21,844 bases of DNA from an uncultured Lachnospiraceae bacterium (GCA_937891165.1 CALAEX010000008.1:1-21844); one strand, 5' to 3'. Counted from the first letter of the stretch, positions 1-7,761 are shown. The notes: generated by a model from the letters alone, not told the origin. Numbers and translations are program-made.

Positions 1-386
1 AAATTAGAATCTACCATAAGAATCGTTGCTTCCTCATCCGAATACTCTCGAATTAAAACAGGCAATTCTGTCTTTCCTGCCTGTTCGGAAGCATACGTTC
101 TCCGATGCCCTGCAATTAACTCATATCCACCTTCTGCTCTTGTTCTTACAATCGCTGGAACTAACACACCATATGTTTGAATACTTTCGATTAACTCTTG
201 CATCGCTTCATCTTCCACTACTCGAAACGGATGATTTGGAAAGGGATATAATTCACTCAATGCCACCATCTTTATCTGTTCTGTAGCACTGTCCTGACCT
301 TCTCCACTACCAAATAAATCTTCATAACTATCTAATTTGATTTTTCCTGCACTTCGTTTTCCAATAGTACTACTCTTACTACTCAT
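1..386 (-). CDS. parB: ParB-family partition protein, N-terminal part (runs off the window)
   Basis: The gene starts at the ATG at 384-386 and continues beyond position 1, so only about 128 residues are visible. After a basic, low-complexity leader of about 40 residues comes a ParB/Sulfiredoxin-type domain. It shows the LSELYPFPNHPFR segment (about 43-55), the QTYGVLVPAIVR strand (70-81) and the GHRR motif at 93-96. In this family the GxRR motif lies in the CTP-binding centromere-clamp domain. GHRR in place of the GERR common in chromosomal ParB is, from experience, typical of plasmid and ICE copies. The start codon lies inside the last codons of parA (8-base overlap), which implies translational coupling. 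The role inferred is maintenance of the element by partition, with DNA bound through a C-terminal region that is not visible. Confidence 0.88.
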   Translation of the reverse strand, partial: MSSKSSTIGKRSAGKIKLDSYEDLFGSGEGQDSATEQIKMVALSELYPFPNHPFRVVEDEAMQELIESIQTYGVLVPAIVRTRAEGGYELIAGHRRTYASEQAGKTELPVLIREYSDEEATILMVDSN

Positions 387-1161
387 TTGCGACTACCTCC
401 TTCGCTAAAGAAAGATAAGCAGTCGCAACCTTTCCTTTTGGCTCGTGCGTAAAAATACTAATACCTTCTGCTGAAATCTCCGCAGCTCTTACGGACATAG
501 GAATCGGACTTGCAAATATTTTTATCTTACTTCCATATACTTCTTGTAACAGTTGTTGAATATCTCTTGCATAATTGGTTCGATTATCCACCATCGTCAA
601 TAAAATACCCTCAATAGCTAAACTAGGATTGATTTGTCGCTTTACTTTACCAATCGTTTTAATCAACTGTTGCAACCCTTTGACTGGTAAGTAGGCAGCT
701 TGTACAGGAATTAAAACACTATCAGCACACGCAAACGCATTGATAGTCAACATCCCAAGGGAAGGCATACAATCAATTAAAATATAATCATAAGACTCCT
801 TTACCATAGCAACATACTCAGCTAAAATCCGTTCTCTACTCATTACATTCACTAAAGAAACTTCTAAACCTGAAAGTTCAATGTTACTTGGTAATAAATC
901 CACTCCTTCTGCATGATGTAACAGACCTTCCATTGGTTCTACTACTTCATCGTTGATTAACTTACCCATTATCGTAGCTAATGTCACTTCTAATCTATCT
1001 GGTTCTGCATATCCTAAACTTGCTGTCAAACTGCCTTGTGCATCTGCATCTATCAATAATACTTTCTTTCCCTGTGTTACAAGCCCTACTCCTAAATTAC
1101 TCGTGGTAGTTGTTTTTCCAACGCCACCTTTTTGATTTGCGATTGCTATTACTCTACACAT
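379..1161 (-). CDS. parA: ParA-family partition ATPase
   Basis: The product is a 260-residue deviant Walker ATPase of the ParA/Soj/MinD group. The KGGVGKTT Walker A motif, with its signature lysine, is at 11-18. The LLIDADAQGS A' motif is at 35-44 and DYILIDCMPSLG, the Walker B region, is near 124-135. There is no N-terminal HTH, so it is the short, Soj-like type. Members hydrolyse ATP on the nucleoid or DNA and position ParB-bound replicons. A GGAGG sits about 12 bases before the ATG. The gene follows a DUF3970-like gene by 19 bases and overlaps parB. This arrangement, next to a chromosomal insertion hotspot, suggests an accessory copy carried by a mobile element and not the host soj gene. 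Confidence 0.92.
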   Translation of the reverse strand: MCRVIAIANQKGGVGKTTTTSNLGVGLVTQGKKVLLIDADAQGSLTASLGYAEPDRLEVTLATIMGKLINDEVVEPMEGLLHHAEGVDLLPSNIELSGLEVSLVNVMSRERILAEYVAMVKESYDYILIDCMPSLGMLTINAFACADSVLIPVQAAYLPVKGLQQLIKTIGKVKRQINPSLAIEGILLTMVDNRTNYARDIQQLLQEVYGSKIKIFASPIPMSVRAAEISAEGISIFTHEPKGKVATAYLSLAKEVVANE

Positions 1162-1180
1162 AACTTTTTATCCTCCAAAT

Positions 1181-1357
1181 TTAATCAGTCATTTTTGTTC
1201 TTTTTTCTACTTCTGCATATACTCTGTAATATTTATTTGTTCCTTTATTGGTATAAAGCTCGGAGATTTGCAAAACATGGAGTTGTTTACTTCTATTCAA
1301 AAACTTAGTAAACCATTTAATATCATTTTTCGTTCCCATTAGTCTTACTTTTAACAT
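1181..1357 (-). CDS. Small DUF3970-like protein
   Basis: This is a 58-residue ORF with an excellent ribosome binding site (AGGAGG, 6 bases before the ATG at 1355-1357). It begins MLKVRLMGTKNDIKWF and contains YTNKGTNKYYRVY, a pattern I recognise from DUF3970 proteins, whose function is unknown. It is basic, probably an alpha/beta fold, with no membrane segment. The gene lies 19 bases upstream of parA on the same strand, so it is probably transcribed with parAB. Such genes recur in conjugative and integrative elements of Clostridia. The reading frame is firm; the family name is from memory. Confidence 0.75.
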   Translation of the reverse strand: MLKVRLMGTKNDIKWFTKFLNRSKQLHVLQISELYTNKGTNKYYRVYAEVEKRTKMTD

Positions 1358-1449
1358 TCCTTTCCTCCTGCTCCTATAATTCTTGTATTTTCTACGAATC
1401 TTTCTATCTTTCTGTAACTATTTTGTTTTGATATTACCTATTCTAAAAT

Positions 1450-1620
1450 TTATACTCTTTTTTGTATTTTTCTTAATTTCAAACCATACACCAATGCTAT
1501 ACAAAATACTCTCATACACTTCAACAAATACTGAATGTAAACTCGGTTATTTTCTTTTTTCCTAAAAGTTACTGTTTGAGTAATTAGCTCCATCTTTGCA
1601 CTTAACGCTGTGTTTAACAT
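1450..1620 (-). CDS. Small hypothetical protein, 56 residues
   Basis: The ORF opens at the ATG at 1618-1620 behind a strong AGGAGGT ribosome binding site (6 bases away) and ends at 1450. The product is basic (many Lys and Arg). It starts MLNTALSAKMELITQ, has one short hydrophobic stretch near residues 38-46, and ends in a Lys/Arg-rich tail. I recognise no family. It sits between an attenuator-like hairpin cluster and the DUF3970-like gene, as the first gene after the hairpins. That placement suggests its expression, and that of parAB behind it, depends on read-through. The ribosome site is the main support. AT-rich spurious coding cannot be excluded. Confidence 0.5.
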   Translation of the reverse strand: MLNTALSAKMELITQTVTFRKKENNRVYIQYLLKCMRVFCIALVYGLKLRKIQKRV

Positions 1621-1640
1621 TTTCCTACCTCCTGTTATTA

Positions 1641-1671
1641 AAAATAAAAAGGCACTCCTTATCAGAATGCC
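1641..1671 (-). terminator. Hairpin with U-rich tail (terminator or attenuator)
   Basis: On the minus strand the arms GGCATTCT and AGGAGTGCC (1651-1671) pair through about 8 base pairs, including two G-U pairs, with a five-base loop. They are followed by TTTTTATTTTT. The G-U pairs form only in the minus-strand RNA, which supports that direction. It stands just before the ribosome site of the 56-codon ORF. Confidence 0.6.
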
Positions 1672-1675
1672 CTAT

Positions 1676-1710
1676 ATAAAAAATAGGGACACTTACATTT
1701 AAGCATCCCT
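1676..1710 (-). terminator. Second hairpin with U tract, upstream partner of an attenuator
   Basis: On the minus strand AGGGATGCTT pairs with AAGTGTCCCT (1685-1710, 10 bp including G-U pairs), followed by ATTTTTTAT. An alternative stem, CCCTAT at 1683-1688 with ATAGGG at 1670-1675 in minus-strand reading, would break both this hairpin and the next. It may insulate the element from rlmD transcription or act as an attenuator. Confidence 0.55.
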
Positions 1711-1736
1711 ATAATCTATCTCTATATGATAGTTCT

Positions 1737-1889
1737 CTATTCACTTTCATTGTCAGGATTTTTTGTGTTCCCACAACCGAGGTCTAATGCTACAACCACT
1801 GTTATTTTTCTCACAAGTTCTTTTTGCTTATGATTCTTGTCTACATAAACAAAACTAAAAAAGTCTACAAAGTGCGTAAATTCAAGCAT
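1737..1889 (-). CDS. Possible 50-codon ORF at the element/rlmD junction
   Basis: A minus-strand frame runs from an ATG at 1887-1889 to a TAG at 1737-1739. The predicted peptide has an aromatic N-terminal half (FTHFVDFFSFVYVDK), then KELVRKITVVVALDLGCGNTK and an acidic end. No good ribosome binding site precedes the ATG. The frame stays open upstream into the rlmD coding region in another phase, so this could be the tail of a longer gene that is intact only in the excised circular form of the element. I recognise no family. Its composition looks more protein-like than the AT-rich DNA around it. Confidence 0.35.
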   Translation of the reverse strand: MLEFTHFVDFFSFVYVDKNHKQKELVRKITVVVALDLGCGNTKNPDNESE

Positions 1890-1891
1890 TT

Positions 1892-3307
1892 CTAGGTATT
1901 TGTGTTTTGTAGCAACACCACAGTCTCCACATGCCCACTATGTCCAAATTGATCCACAGGGCACACTTTCCCTACCTGATATCCTCTCCCCTGCAAATAT
2001 TTCACATCTCTTGCGAGTGTTGCTGGGTCACAGGATACATACACAATCCGTTCTGGTTGCATCTTCACTATCGTATCGAGCAAACTTTCTTCACAGCCTT
2101 TTCTTGGTGGGTCAACCACTATAACATCTGCCTGCATTGTTCCATTACTTTCTTTATACTTTTTAGGCATAACATCTTCTGCTGCCCCTACGAAAAATTC
2201 TGCATTTGTAATTCCATTAATGATTGCATTATTTTTTGCATCGTCAATGGCTTGTGGAATAATTTCCACGCCATACACTTTCCCCGCTTTTTTTGCTAAG
2301 AATAAAGAAATGGTTCCGATACCACAATACAAATCCCATACAATTTCATTTCCATTTAAATTAGCATATTCTAATGCTTTTTCGTATAATTTTATGGTTT
2401 GTTTTGGATTTACTTGGTAAAAAGAAAGTGGTGATATTTGATATTTAATATCTCCAATATAATCCGTAATATATGTTTCTCCATACACTGGAAGTATTTC
2501 ATTTCCAAGAATTACATTCGTTTTCTCTGTATTGATATTCAAACAAAGACTTTTTAATACATATCCACCTTGTCCCGAACTGTCTTTAAAATTTTCTACG
2601 ACAACTTTCACTTTTTCTACTAATTCTTTTATATGAGGAAATTTTCTTCCATTTATAATAAGGCATACCATTACTTCTCTTGTCTTAAATCCTACTCTAG
2701 TTAAAATATGGCGAAGTAACCCTTTCCCTGTTTCTTCCTCATAAGCAGAAATCTGATACATTTTCATAAAATCTCTAATCACAGGTAAAATTACTGTATT
2801 CACAGGTTCTTGAATGGCACAGTCCATGCATTCAATAATGTTGTGACTATGTCCTGCATAAAAGCCCATGATTGGATTTCCTTGTTTATCCATTCCAACA
2901 GGATATTGTGCCTTATTTCTATAATAAAAAGGTGTTTCCATGCCAATAATTGGTTCTATGACTTGTTCTATTTCTTCTACTGCCATTCCACCAATACGTT
3001 GTAAGCAATTCTTTACTTTATCTTCTTTATAAGCAAGTTGTCTTTCATAGGATAAATGTTGCAATTGACATCCGCCACATTTTCCTGCTACTGCACATTT
3101 TGGTTCTACTCGGTCAGAAGATGACGTAAACAATTCTTCTATCTTAGCATACCCATATGTTTTCTTGGCTTTTAGCACTTTTACCTTTGCCACATCGCCT
3201 ACCACAGCACCTTTTACAAAGAGGGTATAGCCATCCACTTTGCCAATACCCTCACCATCATTCCCTATATCTTCTATTTCCACAACTACAATTTGATTCT
3301 TTTCCAT
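1892..3307 (-). CDS. rlmD: 23S rRNA (uracil-5-)-methyltransferase RlmD/RlmCD
   Basis: The product is a 471-residue SAM-dependent methyltransferase that makes m5U in 23S rRNA (U1939 in E. coli; the B. subtilis homologue RlmCD also modifies U747). A TRAM domain covers about 1-60. Cluster-binding cysteines C71, C77 and C80 lie in CAVAGKCGGC, with a fourth in the IECMDC segment near 162. The SAM motif is WDLYCGIGTISLF, followed by VDPPRKGC. The catalytic cysteine is in YVSCDPATLARD, and a conserved GHVETVVLL stretch lies near the end. The protein then stops after five more residues. This 3' end is a known ICE insertion target and a mobile-element end begins directly behind it. The gene lies 15 bases behind yhaM and is probably co-transcribed with it. 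Confidence 0.95.
   Translation of the reverse strand: MEKNQIVVVEIEDIGNDGEGIGKVDGYTLFVKGAVVGDVAKVKVLKAKKTYGYAKIEELFTSSSDRVEPKCAVAGKCGGCQLQHLSYERQLAYKEDKVKNCLQRIGGMAVEEIEQVIEPIIGMETPFYYRNKAQYPVGMDKQGNPIMGFYAGHSHNIIECMDCAIQEPVNTVILPVIRDFMKMYQISAYEEETGKGLLRHILTRVGFKTREVMVCLIINGRKFPHIKELVEKVKVVVENFKDSSGQGGYVLKSLCLNINTEKTNVILGNEILPVYGETYITDYIGDIKYQISPLSFYQVNPKQTIKLYEKALEYANLNGNEIVWDLYCGIGTISLFLAKKAGKVYGVEIIPQAIDDAKNNAIINGITNAEFFVGAAEDVMPKKYKESNGTMQADVIVVDPPRKGCEESLLDTIVKMQPERIVYVSCDPATLARDVKYLQGRGYQVGKVCPVDQFGHSGHVETVVLLQNTNT
1908..1936 (-). other. Putative attachment-site junction (att) in the 3' end of rlmD
   Basis: The codons for HVETVVLL (about 1908-1933) are the conserved end of rlmD. Everything beyond them towards lower coordinates has element character: small ORFs, hairpins, DUF3970, parAB. 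Insertion of ICEs in the 3' part of rumA/rlmD is established for some streptococcal and clostridial elements. The exact core cannot be fixed because the other end of the element lies outside the window. Confidence 0.45.
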
Positions 3308-3322
3308 TTTTAACCTATCTCT

Positions 3323-4267
3323 CTAAAATGATTCACTTGTTTTTCGTACATTTGTATCAAATAATTTTTGGAATCCAAGCCATCCTTTTTCTTGTGTTCC
3401 CTGCAATAATTCTGTCATTGTTTCTAGTTTTGCATCCAAATTGTCTGCCATACTAAGTGCCAATGCTTCCACAATAGAAGGTTTTTTTGGTGAACCATAT
3501 TCTAATTCTCCATGATGTGCCAAAATACAATGCAACAATTCATTTTTTAATTTTTCTGGAAATTGTGGTATTTCGTCTATCATTTTGCTAAGCATTTCTG
3601 CTCCTAAATAAATATGACCTAACAATTGTCCTGCATCCGTATAATCATTCTCTGGAAATTTAGACAACTCCTCTACTTTTCCGACATCATGAAACATTGC
3701 GGCTGTCAAAAGCAAATCTCGATTCACAATTGGATAATTTTTCGCAATATAATCACAAAGTCTTGTAACACTTACTGTATGCTCTAATAATCCACCAATA
3801 AATCCGTGATGTACTGCCTTTGCCGCAGAATGATTGACAAATACTTTTGTAGCTGTCTTATCCTCTAGAAAGTAACGTTCTGCCAAAGTACGAAGATATT
3901 CATTTTTCATACTTTTAATATACCCTGTCAACTCTTGATATAATACTTTAATATCTTTGTCAGTAGACGGCATATATTCTTTTGGGTCATATTCTCCTTC
4001 ATGACATTTATGAACTCGACGAATATTCATTTGTAATGCACTTTGAAAACTTACAATTTGTCCATCTACACGAATATAATCCATCGCTTCAAAATGGTCA
4101 ATGCCCGGGCCTAAATCCCATACTTTTCCATCTATCGTACCACTTTTATCTTGTAATACTAAAGAATAATAATTTTTTCCTGTTTTTGTTTGCAATGCTT
4201 GCTTACTTTTACAAAAATATGTTTCTGATAACATATCTCCTTCTCTCAAATCTTTTAAATATCTCAT
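3323..4267 (-). CDS. yhaM: YhaM-type 3'-5' exoribonuclease (OB-fold plus HD domain)
   Basis: An N-terminal OB-fold (about 8-90) is followed by an HD phosphohydrolase domain. The first metal ligand is in HHGFIGGLLEHT and the HD pair is at about 193-194 in AAMFHDVGK; further histidines follow in LAHHGELEYG. In B. subtilis, YhaM trims RNA and single-stranded DNA from the 3' end using Mn2+. I chose the ATG at 4265-4267: GAGG lies about 7 bases before it and the product is then 314 residues, the usual YhaM length. A GTG twelve bases upstream is also in frame but would consume the ribosome site. It sits between the HtrA-like gene and rlmD with short gaps. Confidence 0.92.
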   Translation of the reverse strand: MRYLKDLREGDMLSETYFCKSKQALQTKTGKNYYSLVLQDKSGTIDGKVWDLGPGIDHFEAMDYIRVDGQIVSFQSALQMNIRRVHKCHEGEYDPKEYMPSTDKDIKVLYQELTGYIKSMKNEYLRTLAERYFLEDKTATKVFVNHSAAKAVHHGFIGGLLEHTVSVTRLCDYIAKNYPIVNRDLLLTAAMFHDVGKVEELSKFPENDYTDAGQLLGHIYLGAEMLSKMIDEIPQFPEKLKNELLHCILAHHGELEYGSPKKPSIVEALALSMADNLDAKLETMTELLQGTQEKGWLGFQKLFDTNVRKTSESF

Positions 4268-4296
4268 AGCTATCCTCACTTTTTAAAATTTTCTAA

Positions 4297-5571
4297 TTAT
4301 TTTTTTTCTTCTAATTTTATTCTTACTTGTTTAGTAGAACTTTTATTTTCTGATACACTAATAAAATCTACCTTTGTAACATACCCCACACTAAATTTAG
4401 AAATAACTTCCATGAATTCCTTTATTCCTTCTACACTAATTTTATCAATTCCAACAATAATATCTCCCGGTTTAATACCCGCCTTCATTGCAGGTGAATT
4501 ATTTTCTACCTTAGTTACATAAATACCTTTATAATCCCCTGATACGTTTAAAATGGCATCAGATTCCCTCTCTTCCCATGGAATTTTCGTTTCCTTAGAA
4601 AAATCATATCCTGTAATTCCAAACATCACATTTTTCCAAGGGTTCAATAACCCTTCTAACACACTTGTAATCTCGTTTAACTTAATTACAGTACAAACTC
4701 CTTTCAGAATCTCATTTTCATAGGCATGAGTTATCATCCCCATCACTTCACCATCTAAATTAAAAATAAATCCATTCCCATTTTCATAGTCTGTAATGTC
4801 TATAGTAAAATAAGATAGCACTCCGTCCGTCACAAATATAGTATCTCCTAAACTATTTACCATTCCTTGTTCTATAGAATTTTTATACCCATTTGGTGCG
4901 CCTAATGCAATGACAGGTATTCCCATCTCGATATCACCTTCCATAAATTTAGCAAACTCTATTTTATTTAATGTTCTTTGTGAAATATATTTCGTACTTA
5001 CTGCAATTATAGCCAAATCGTATGCGGAAGCTTTCGAATAAATTCTCCCCGGAACCTCCAAATTTCCCAAGGATACCATAATGGAGCTATTTTCTGAAAA
5101 CTTTCTTACATCTGCTAAAATTAATAAATCATCTCCATCCTCTGCAACAATTAACCCAGTGGTCCATTTTTTCACTTCATATGGTTCTTCAAATACCCCC
5201 ACACTTTCTTCTATTATTTCTATCATTGTAATACAAGGTGATACTTCATCATATACTTTACGAAGTTCTTCATACTTTTGCAAAAGGCTATTTTGTTCCT
5301 TTTCTATCGTTTTATCAGTATCTGTAGTAGAGGGAGATTCTATTGGTGTTACATAATTTAATTCTATTGTTTTCCGTTCTTCTATTCTAAATAAATTTCG
5401 CAAAAACTCATCCGAAGTCAAAAACACCCACCTTGCAACAAAACCAAATACAACTGCCATAACAATTACAACACCAAGTGTTTCTAATCTTGCTAGCCAT
5501 TTATTTTTTTTCTTTGGAATAATGATTTCATTGATAAACTCATAGTTTTTTTCCTTTTGTTCTTTTTCCAT
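4297..5571 (-). CDS. Membrane-anchored HtrA/DegP-like protein with PDZ domain, catalytic triad lost
   Basis: The 424-residue product has a cytoplasmic basic N terminus, one transmembrane helix (about 29-50), a linker with coiled-coil potential (85-110), a trypsin-like domain (110-310) and a PDZ domain (315-410, with GIYVTKVENNSPAMKAGIKPGDIIVGID). The overall order matches S1C/HtrA proteases. The residues expected around the catalytic His read ILADVRKFS (151-159) with no His. The serine motif GNSGGPLF is replaced by ENGNGFIF (263-270) with no Ser. The Asp in YDLAII (185) remains. It is therefore probably not a protease but an extracellular binding or sensing protein. It follows the histidine kinase by 49 bases behind an AAGGAG site, so it may be an output or accessory of that kinase, as HtrA genes often are near WalRK-type systems. 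Confidence 0.85.
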   Translation of the reverse strand: MEKEQKEKNYEFINEIIIPKKKNKWLARLETLGVVIVMAVVFGFVARWVFLTSDEFLRNLFRIEERKTIELNYVTPIESPSTTDTDKTIEKEQNSLLQKYEELRKVYDEVSPCITMIEIIEESVGVFEEPYEVKKWTTGLIVAEDGDDLLILADVRKFSENSSIMVSLGNLEVPGRIYSKASAYDLAIIAVSTKYISQRTLNKIEFAKFMEGDIEMGIPVIALGAPNGYKNSIEQGMVNSLGDTIFVTDGVLSYFTIDITDYENGNGFIFNLDGEVMGMITHAYENEILKGVCTVIKLNEITSVLEGLLNPWKNVMFGITGYDFSKETKIPWEERESDAILNVSGDYKGIYVTKVENNSPAMKAGIKPGDIIVGIDKISVEGIKEFMEVISKFSVGYVTKVDFISVSENKSSTKQVRIKLEEKK

Positions 5572-5620
5572 ATACCTATCTCCTTCAAAAAGAATCTCCT
5601 GTGAAATTCTTTTTCCATTA

Positions 5621-7039
5621 CTATGTTATCTTTGGCAAGGAAAAAACAAACTCTGTTTCCACACCTTCTGTACTAGCTACTGAAATAGTTTCTCCATGGG
5701 CTGTAATAATTTCTTTTACAATTGCTAAACCAAGTCCTGCTCCTTTTTTATCTTTTCCTCTTGATACATCTACTTTATAAAAACGATTCCAAATTTTATC
5801 CATACAATCTTTTTCAATTCCAATTCCATTATCCTTTATGGAAATTACTACTTTGTTCCCCTTCTCTTCTGTTGTAATATGTATGGAAGAATTTGGATTA
5901 CTAAATTTTATTGCATTATCCATTAAATTATATACTACTTGTTGAATTTTTTCCATGTCCGCATAGACTAATTGTTCCTTTTGCGAAAATACTAAATTCA
6001 ACATCAATTTCTTCTTTTTAAATGTACCTTCAAAACTCATAGCAATCTGTCGAATCATTTGATTCACATCAAACTCTGATTTATATAAAATAATTCCATC
6101 CTCAGAACCATTTAATTGCAAAAGATTTGATGTCAATTTTGTCAAACGTTCTGTTTCAAAAATAATAACATCCAAATACTTATCTTGCATTTCGACTGAA
6201 ATTGTCCCATCTTTCATTGCTTCCACATAGCCTTTAATAGAAGTTAATGGCGAACGAAAATCATGAGATATATTGGAAATAAATTTTCGTTGAGCATCAT
6301 CTGTACTTTTTAATCGATTCCCCATATACTGAATGCTTTGTACTAACTTCGGATATTCTTTGAGACTATCTAATTGTGGTAGTTCTTTAAAGTTTCCTAC
6401 AGAAATTTGTTTCACCACTCCCGTTATTTTGTTTACAGGAATGACAGCAAACCAATACACAAACAGCAATACAATGGCTAATATTGCTAAAAATACGACA
6501 TATAATAGTTCCAAAACATCCATATATCCCTTAACATCCTCTTGTATCACACTATCGGAAACAGACATTACTAAATATCCCCGATTTTCATAATAATGAA
6601 TGATTGGAAGAATCGTACAAAGAGCTGGTTCTGACATAATTTCTGGAAAATATACATCTTCTCGAAAAGGCGATTCAAAAAAGTATAGGTCTGTTTCTCT
6701 TATATTGAATAATGCTCCTATTTCTTGAGAATCTGTTACAATAACTCCAACATTGCTTACTAACCAAATTCTTATTCCATACATCTCCTCTAGTGTTTTT
6801 GTAGTATTCGATACTTCTATCTGTTGTAGCATTGTTTGATATTGATAATCATTCCTATAATAATAGTCCATCAAATAGTTTGCTGAAAATGTAGTTACGG
6901 TTCGATATAAATCCTCTTTTATTTGGGCAACTACATTTTTTTCTGCTATCCTTAGTCCTACCGTTTCCAATAAAATAAATAAAATGATTGTAATTGTTAA
7001 AAATAACACAATTAACTTTGATGCTATAGAGTTTTTCAT
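5621..7039 (-). CDS. Sensor histidine kinase
   Basis: The 472-residue membrane kinase has TM1 at about 8-28, an extracytoplasmic sensor region (30-172) without a recognisable PAS domain, TM2 at 176-198 and HAMP at about 199-250. The H-box NISHDFRSPLTSIKGY carries the phosphorylated histidine at 259. The N-box is MDNAIKFSN (about 373-381), with G1 at DNGIGI (403-408) and G2 at GAGLGLAI (433-440). All ATP-binding motifs are intact, so it should autophosphorylate and signal to the regulator encoded just upstream. The two genes overlap by the four bases ATGA. The signal is unknown. The domain order is PhoR/VicK-like, but the lack of PAS argues against a true WalK. Confidence 0.95.
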   Translation of the reverse strand: MKNSIASKLIVLFLTITIILFILLETVGLRIAEKNVVAQIKEDLYRTVTTFSANYLMDYYYRNDYQYQTMLQQIEVSNTTKTLEEMYGIRIWLVSNVGVIVTDSQEIGALFNIRETDLYFFESPFREDVYFPEIMSEPALCTILPIIHYYENRGYLVMSVSDSVIQEDVKGYMDVLELLYVVFLAILAIVLLFVYWFAVIPVNKITGVVKQISVGNFKELPQLDSLKEYPKLVQSIQYMGNRLKSTDDAQRKFISNISHDFRSPLTSIKGYVEAMKDGTISVEMQDKYLDVIIFETERLTKLTSNLLQLNGSEDGIILYKSEFDVNQMIRQIAMSFEGTFKKKKLMLNLVFSQKEQLVYADMEKIQQVVYNLMDNAIKFSNPNSSIHITTEEKGNKVVISIKDNGIGIEKDCMDKIWNRFYKVDVSRGKDKKGAGLGLAIVKEIITAHGETISVASTEGVETEFVFSLPKIT

Positions 7040-7761
7040 TCTTCTATCACCTCAAACTTATAGCCAATCCCCCATACGGTAGCTACTTTCCAATTTTGTC
7101 TATCCTTAATTTTCTCACGCAAACGTTTTATATGGACATCTACCGTTCTTGTATCTCCAACATACTCATAATCCCAAATCTGACTCAACAATTGTTCTCT
7201 AGTAAATACTTGATTTGGATGAGAGGCAAGAAAATATAATAATTCTAATTCTTTTGGTGTCATTTCCATTACCATTCCACGATATGTTACAGAATACTTA
7301 TTTAAATTCACGATTAAATCTGGATATTGTATGATTTCTCCTTCTTGACTCACTGGCTGTTCTACTGTTATTATTTCTACTTCCTCTTTTTCGGAATGAA
7401 ATCTTCGTAATACTGCCTTTACTCTTGCTACTAATTCTTTAGCATCAAACGGTTTAATTACATAATCATCTGCTCCAAGTTCTAATCCAAGTACTCTATC
7501 GAACACTTCTCCTTTTGCAGATAACATAATAATTGGGATAGAGGATGTCTTACGAATTGTTCGACACACCTCGTATCCATCCACAATTGGAAGCATTAAA
7601 TCTAGTACAATTAAATCTGGCTGAAATTCCGTAAATTCTTTAATTGCTTCTCTTCCATCCTCTACTATTTTTACTTCAAAACACTCTTTTATTAAATATA
7701 AAGAAACTAATTCTGCAATATTTCTATCATCATCTACAATTAAAATCTTTTGTTTTTCCAT
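7036..7761 (-). CDS. OmpR/PhoB-family response regulator
   Basis: The product has 241 residues. The receiver domain (1-120) has the acidic pocket DDD at 10-12, the phosphoacceptor D54 in VLDLMLP, the switch residue S81 and K103 in VIKPFD. A linker of about 25 residues leads to a winged-helix DNA-binding domain (about 145-238) with TPKELELLYFLASHP and a recognition region around DTRTVDVHIKRLREKI. It heads the cluster regulator, kinase, HtrA-like, yhaM, rlmD. The first two genes overlap and the third follows closely, so the membrane HtrA-like protein is a natural candidate target or partner. AGGGG lies 9 bases ahead of the ATG. I cannot define a convincing promoter in the 50 bases upstream. Confidence 0.95.
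   Translation of the reverse strand: MEKQKILIVDDDRNIAELVSLYLIKECFEVKIVEDGREAIKEFTEFQPDLIVLDLMLPIVDGYEVCRTIRKTSSIPIIMLSAKGEVFDRVLGLELGADDYVIKPFDAKELVARVKAVLRRFHSEKEEVEIITVEQPVSQEGEIIQYPDLIVNLNKYSVTYRGMVMEMTPKELELLYFLASHPNQVFTREQLLSQIWDYEYVGDTRTVDVHIKRLREKIKDRQNWKVATVWGIGYKFEVIEE

Noticed and set aside
26..286. Plus-strand frame of 86 codons
   Set aside because: It is antisense to parB, whose protein shows clear family motifs; the plus-strand product has no recognisable features.
953..1135. Plus-strand frame of 60 codons
   Set aside because: It is antisense to parA, including its Walker A region.
1383..1565. Plus-strand hydrophobic frame of 60 codons
   Set aside because: It has no ribosome site and reads Phe/Leu-rich because the DNA is T-rich; the opposite strand has a frame with a strong ribosome site.
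5621..7761. Calling the two-component pair WalRK
   Set aside because: The kinase lacks a PAS domain, and the usual walH/walI genes and MBL gene are missing, so only the general family is given.
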